Assembly (NCBI GenBank): GCA_029245955.1
Contig: JAQWOH010000077.1
Coordinates: forward strand, 51,549 to 115,548
Source of the DNA: Fuerstiella sp.
GTDB lineage: Bacteria > Planctomycetota > Planctomycetia > Planctomycetales > Planctomycetaceae
Length of the DNA stretch: 64,000 nt
Direction: 5' to 3'
Below the pieces are notes generated by a model. The model ran no database searches, was not told where the DNA came from, and saw only the letters and a list, made by a program, of their open reading frames with translations. Positions 63,340 through 64,000 of this stretch are shown piece by piece. The position numbers and the translations under genes were made by a program. Position 1 is the first letter of the stretch, and each line of letters begins with the position of its first letter.

Positions 63340-63939
63340 GTGGCCGATTCACTCCAGCATAGCGAAGACAGCGACAGGCATTCGGATTCCTGTGCGGAAT
63401 CGGTTTCCGTGGCGCCCAATGTCTCCGTGGTTACGCCGGCATTCGATCCCGCCCCGTCACAGGCCGCCCTGCAGGCTGATACCGGCAATCTTCAGCCCGA
63501 CTCCGGACCGGCCGGTGAACCCGATCGATTTCTGGCTCTGCTCGGCTGGCTCGTTTTTGTGGTGCTGTCGGTCCAGTATCTGATTGTGGCATTCGATCGG
63601 CCGCCTCCGCTGCCGTGGCAGCGCGGCCCGGCATTCAGCTTCTATCGTGTCGACGTGAACACCGGAACGTGGGTGGAATGGATGCAACTGGAAGGAATCG
63701 GCCAGACGATGGCCCACCGGATTGTGGCCAATCGAGAGGAATTCGGGCCATTTCCAACAATCGACGAATTGACCCGCGTCGACGGAATCGGTCCGGTAAC
63801 ACTCGACCGATTGCGTCCCTGGCTTACAATCAACCGGCGAACCCTTCGGCTAGGTTTCGACCACCCTGTGAATACCCTAAATGACAAGGGTTCAAGATCG
63901 TCATTAGCCCAGAACATTGACGGTCGAAATGCGTTTTAG
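63340..63939 (+). CDS. ComEA-like helix-hairpin-helix membrane protein
   Basis: 199 residues from a GTG at 63340 that has GGGAGG upstream; an ATG at 63283 is an alternative start. The first ~75 residues are disordered (rich in Ser, Pro, Asp), then one membrane helix (LGWLVFVVLSVQYLIVAF). A ComEA-type tandem helix-hairpin-helix DNA-binding unit follows: FYRVDVNTGTWVEWMQLEGIG, FPTIDELTRVDGIGPVTLDRL. ComEA-like proteins bind incoming DNA during competence. This version has the disordered part before the helix, unlike classic ComEA, and may not be involved in DNA uptake. Confidence 0.8.
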   Translation: MADSLQHSEDSDRHSDSCAESVSVAPNVSVVTPAFDPAPSQAALQADTGNLQPDSGPAGEPDRFLALLGWLVFVVLSVQYLIVAFDRPPPLPWQRGPAFSFYRVDVNTGTWVEWMQLEGIGQTMAHRIVANREEFGPFPTIDELTRVDGIGPVTLDRLRPWLTINRRTLRLGFDHPVNTLNDKGSRSSLAQNIDGRNAF

Positions 63940-64000
63940 GTGACACATGAGGTGACACTTGACGCATTTGCTTAAGAGCTTGACCTCAAAGAGGCGTGTT

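Noticed and set aside
1..64000. CRISPR arrays, tRNA and rRNA genes
   Set aside because: No regularly spaced repeats and no cloverleaf with a proper T-loop was found by eye; a tRNA scan would settle it.

Overview
The window looks like a chromosomal segment from a planctomycete (Planctomycetota, probably order Planctomycetales or Pirellulales). I base this on families almost confined to that phylum: a cytochrome-c-like/DUF1549/DUF1553 protein (3097-5238), its usual partner family DUF1501 with a Tat-type leader (23609-24982), a DUF1559 pseudopilin-like protein with a prepilin N-terminus (61623-62693), a small carboxypeptidase-regulatory-like lipoprotein (60951-61421), and many very long secreted multidomain proteins. 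No rRNA, tRNA or CRISPR array was seen.

Layout. 1-9750 carries housekeeping and regulatory genes: the end of a prenyltransferase/squalene-cyclase-repeat protein, nadB, a VTT-domain membrane protein, the PSCyt1/DUF1549/DUF1553 protein, pyruvate kinase, a PspA-like coiled coil, an ECF-type sigma factor and a FixJ-like response regulator. 9754-16451 has a C-terminal processing protease, a class IV aminotransferase, an unusual M23 peptidase-PKD-alpha/beta hydrolase fusion and a membrane-anchored TPR protein. 16662-18754 is a small metal/redox block: a SelW-like gene with an in-frame UGA at the CxxU position (a probable selenoprotein that ordinary ORF calling misses), a Fur-family (Zur-like) repressor, a 31-bp perfect palindrome and a divergent ZIP transporter. 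18821-26618 is mixed and partly decayed: an HpcH/HpaI aldolase, a wrecked IS3-family element, an orphan MraZ, an anchored protein with a strongly structured 5' leader, the DUF1501 protein, a gene split by an amber codon and a sigma-factor scrap. 26929-31643 holds two divergent long trypsin-like multidomain proteins.

The largest functional block is 32210-52697, about 20 kb on the plus strand, in which most genes overlap by 4 bp (GTGA/ATGA). The first half encodes a coiled-coil membrane protein, a complete FbpABC-type ABC importer, an NHL-repeat lipoprotein and a giant VWA/GATase-like membrane protein. The second half encodes MoxR ATPase, DUF58, BatA-like VWA protein, a GATase-like membrane protein, an ABC-2 ATPase and permease, and a second GATase-like membrane protein. 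The second half resembles MoxR/VWA maturation systems joined to a Gld-like ABC exporter, so a shared envelope-assembly role is a reasonable inference.

53056-63939 contains a caspase-fold-like protein and a TlpA-like thioredoxin, a zinc-ribbon protein, an HD-domain phosphohydrolase, a coupled FG-GAP/TPR pair, the lipoprotein and DUF1559 gene, and a ComEA-like helix-hairpin-helix protein at the right edge.
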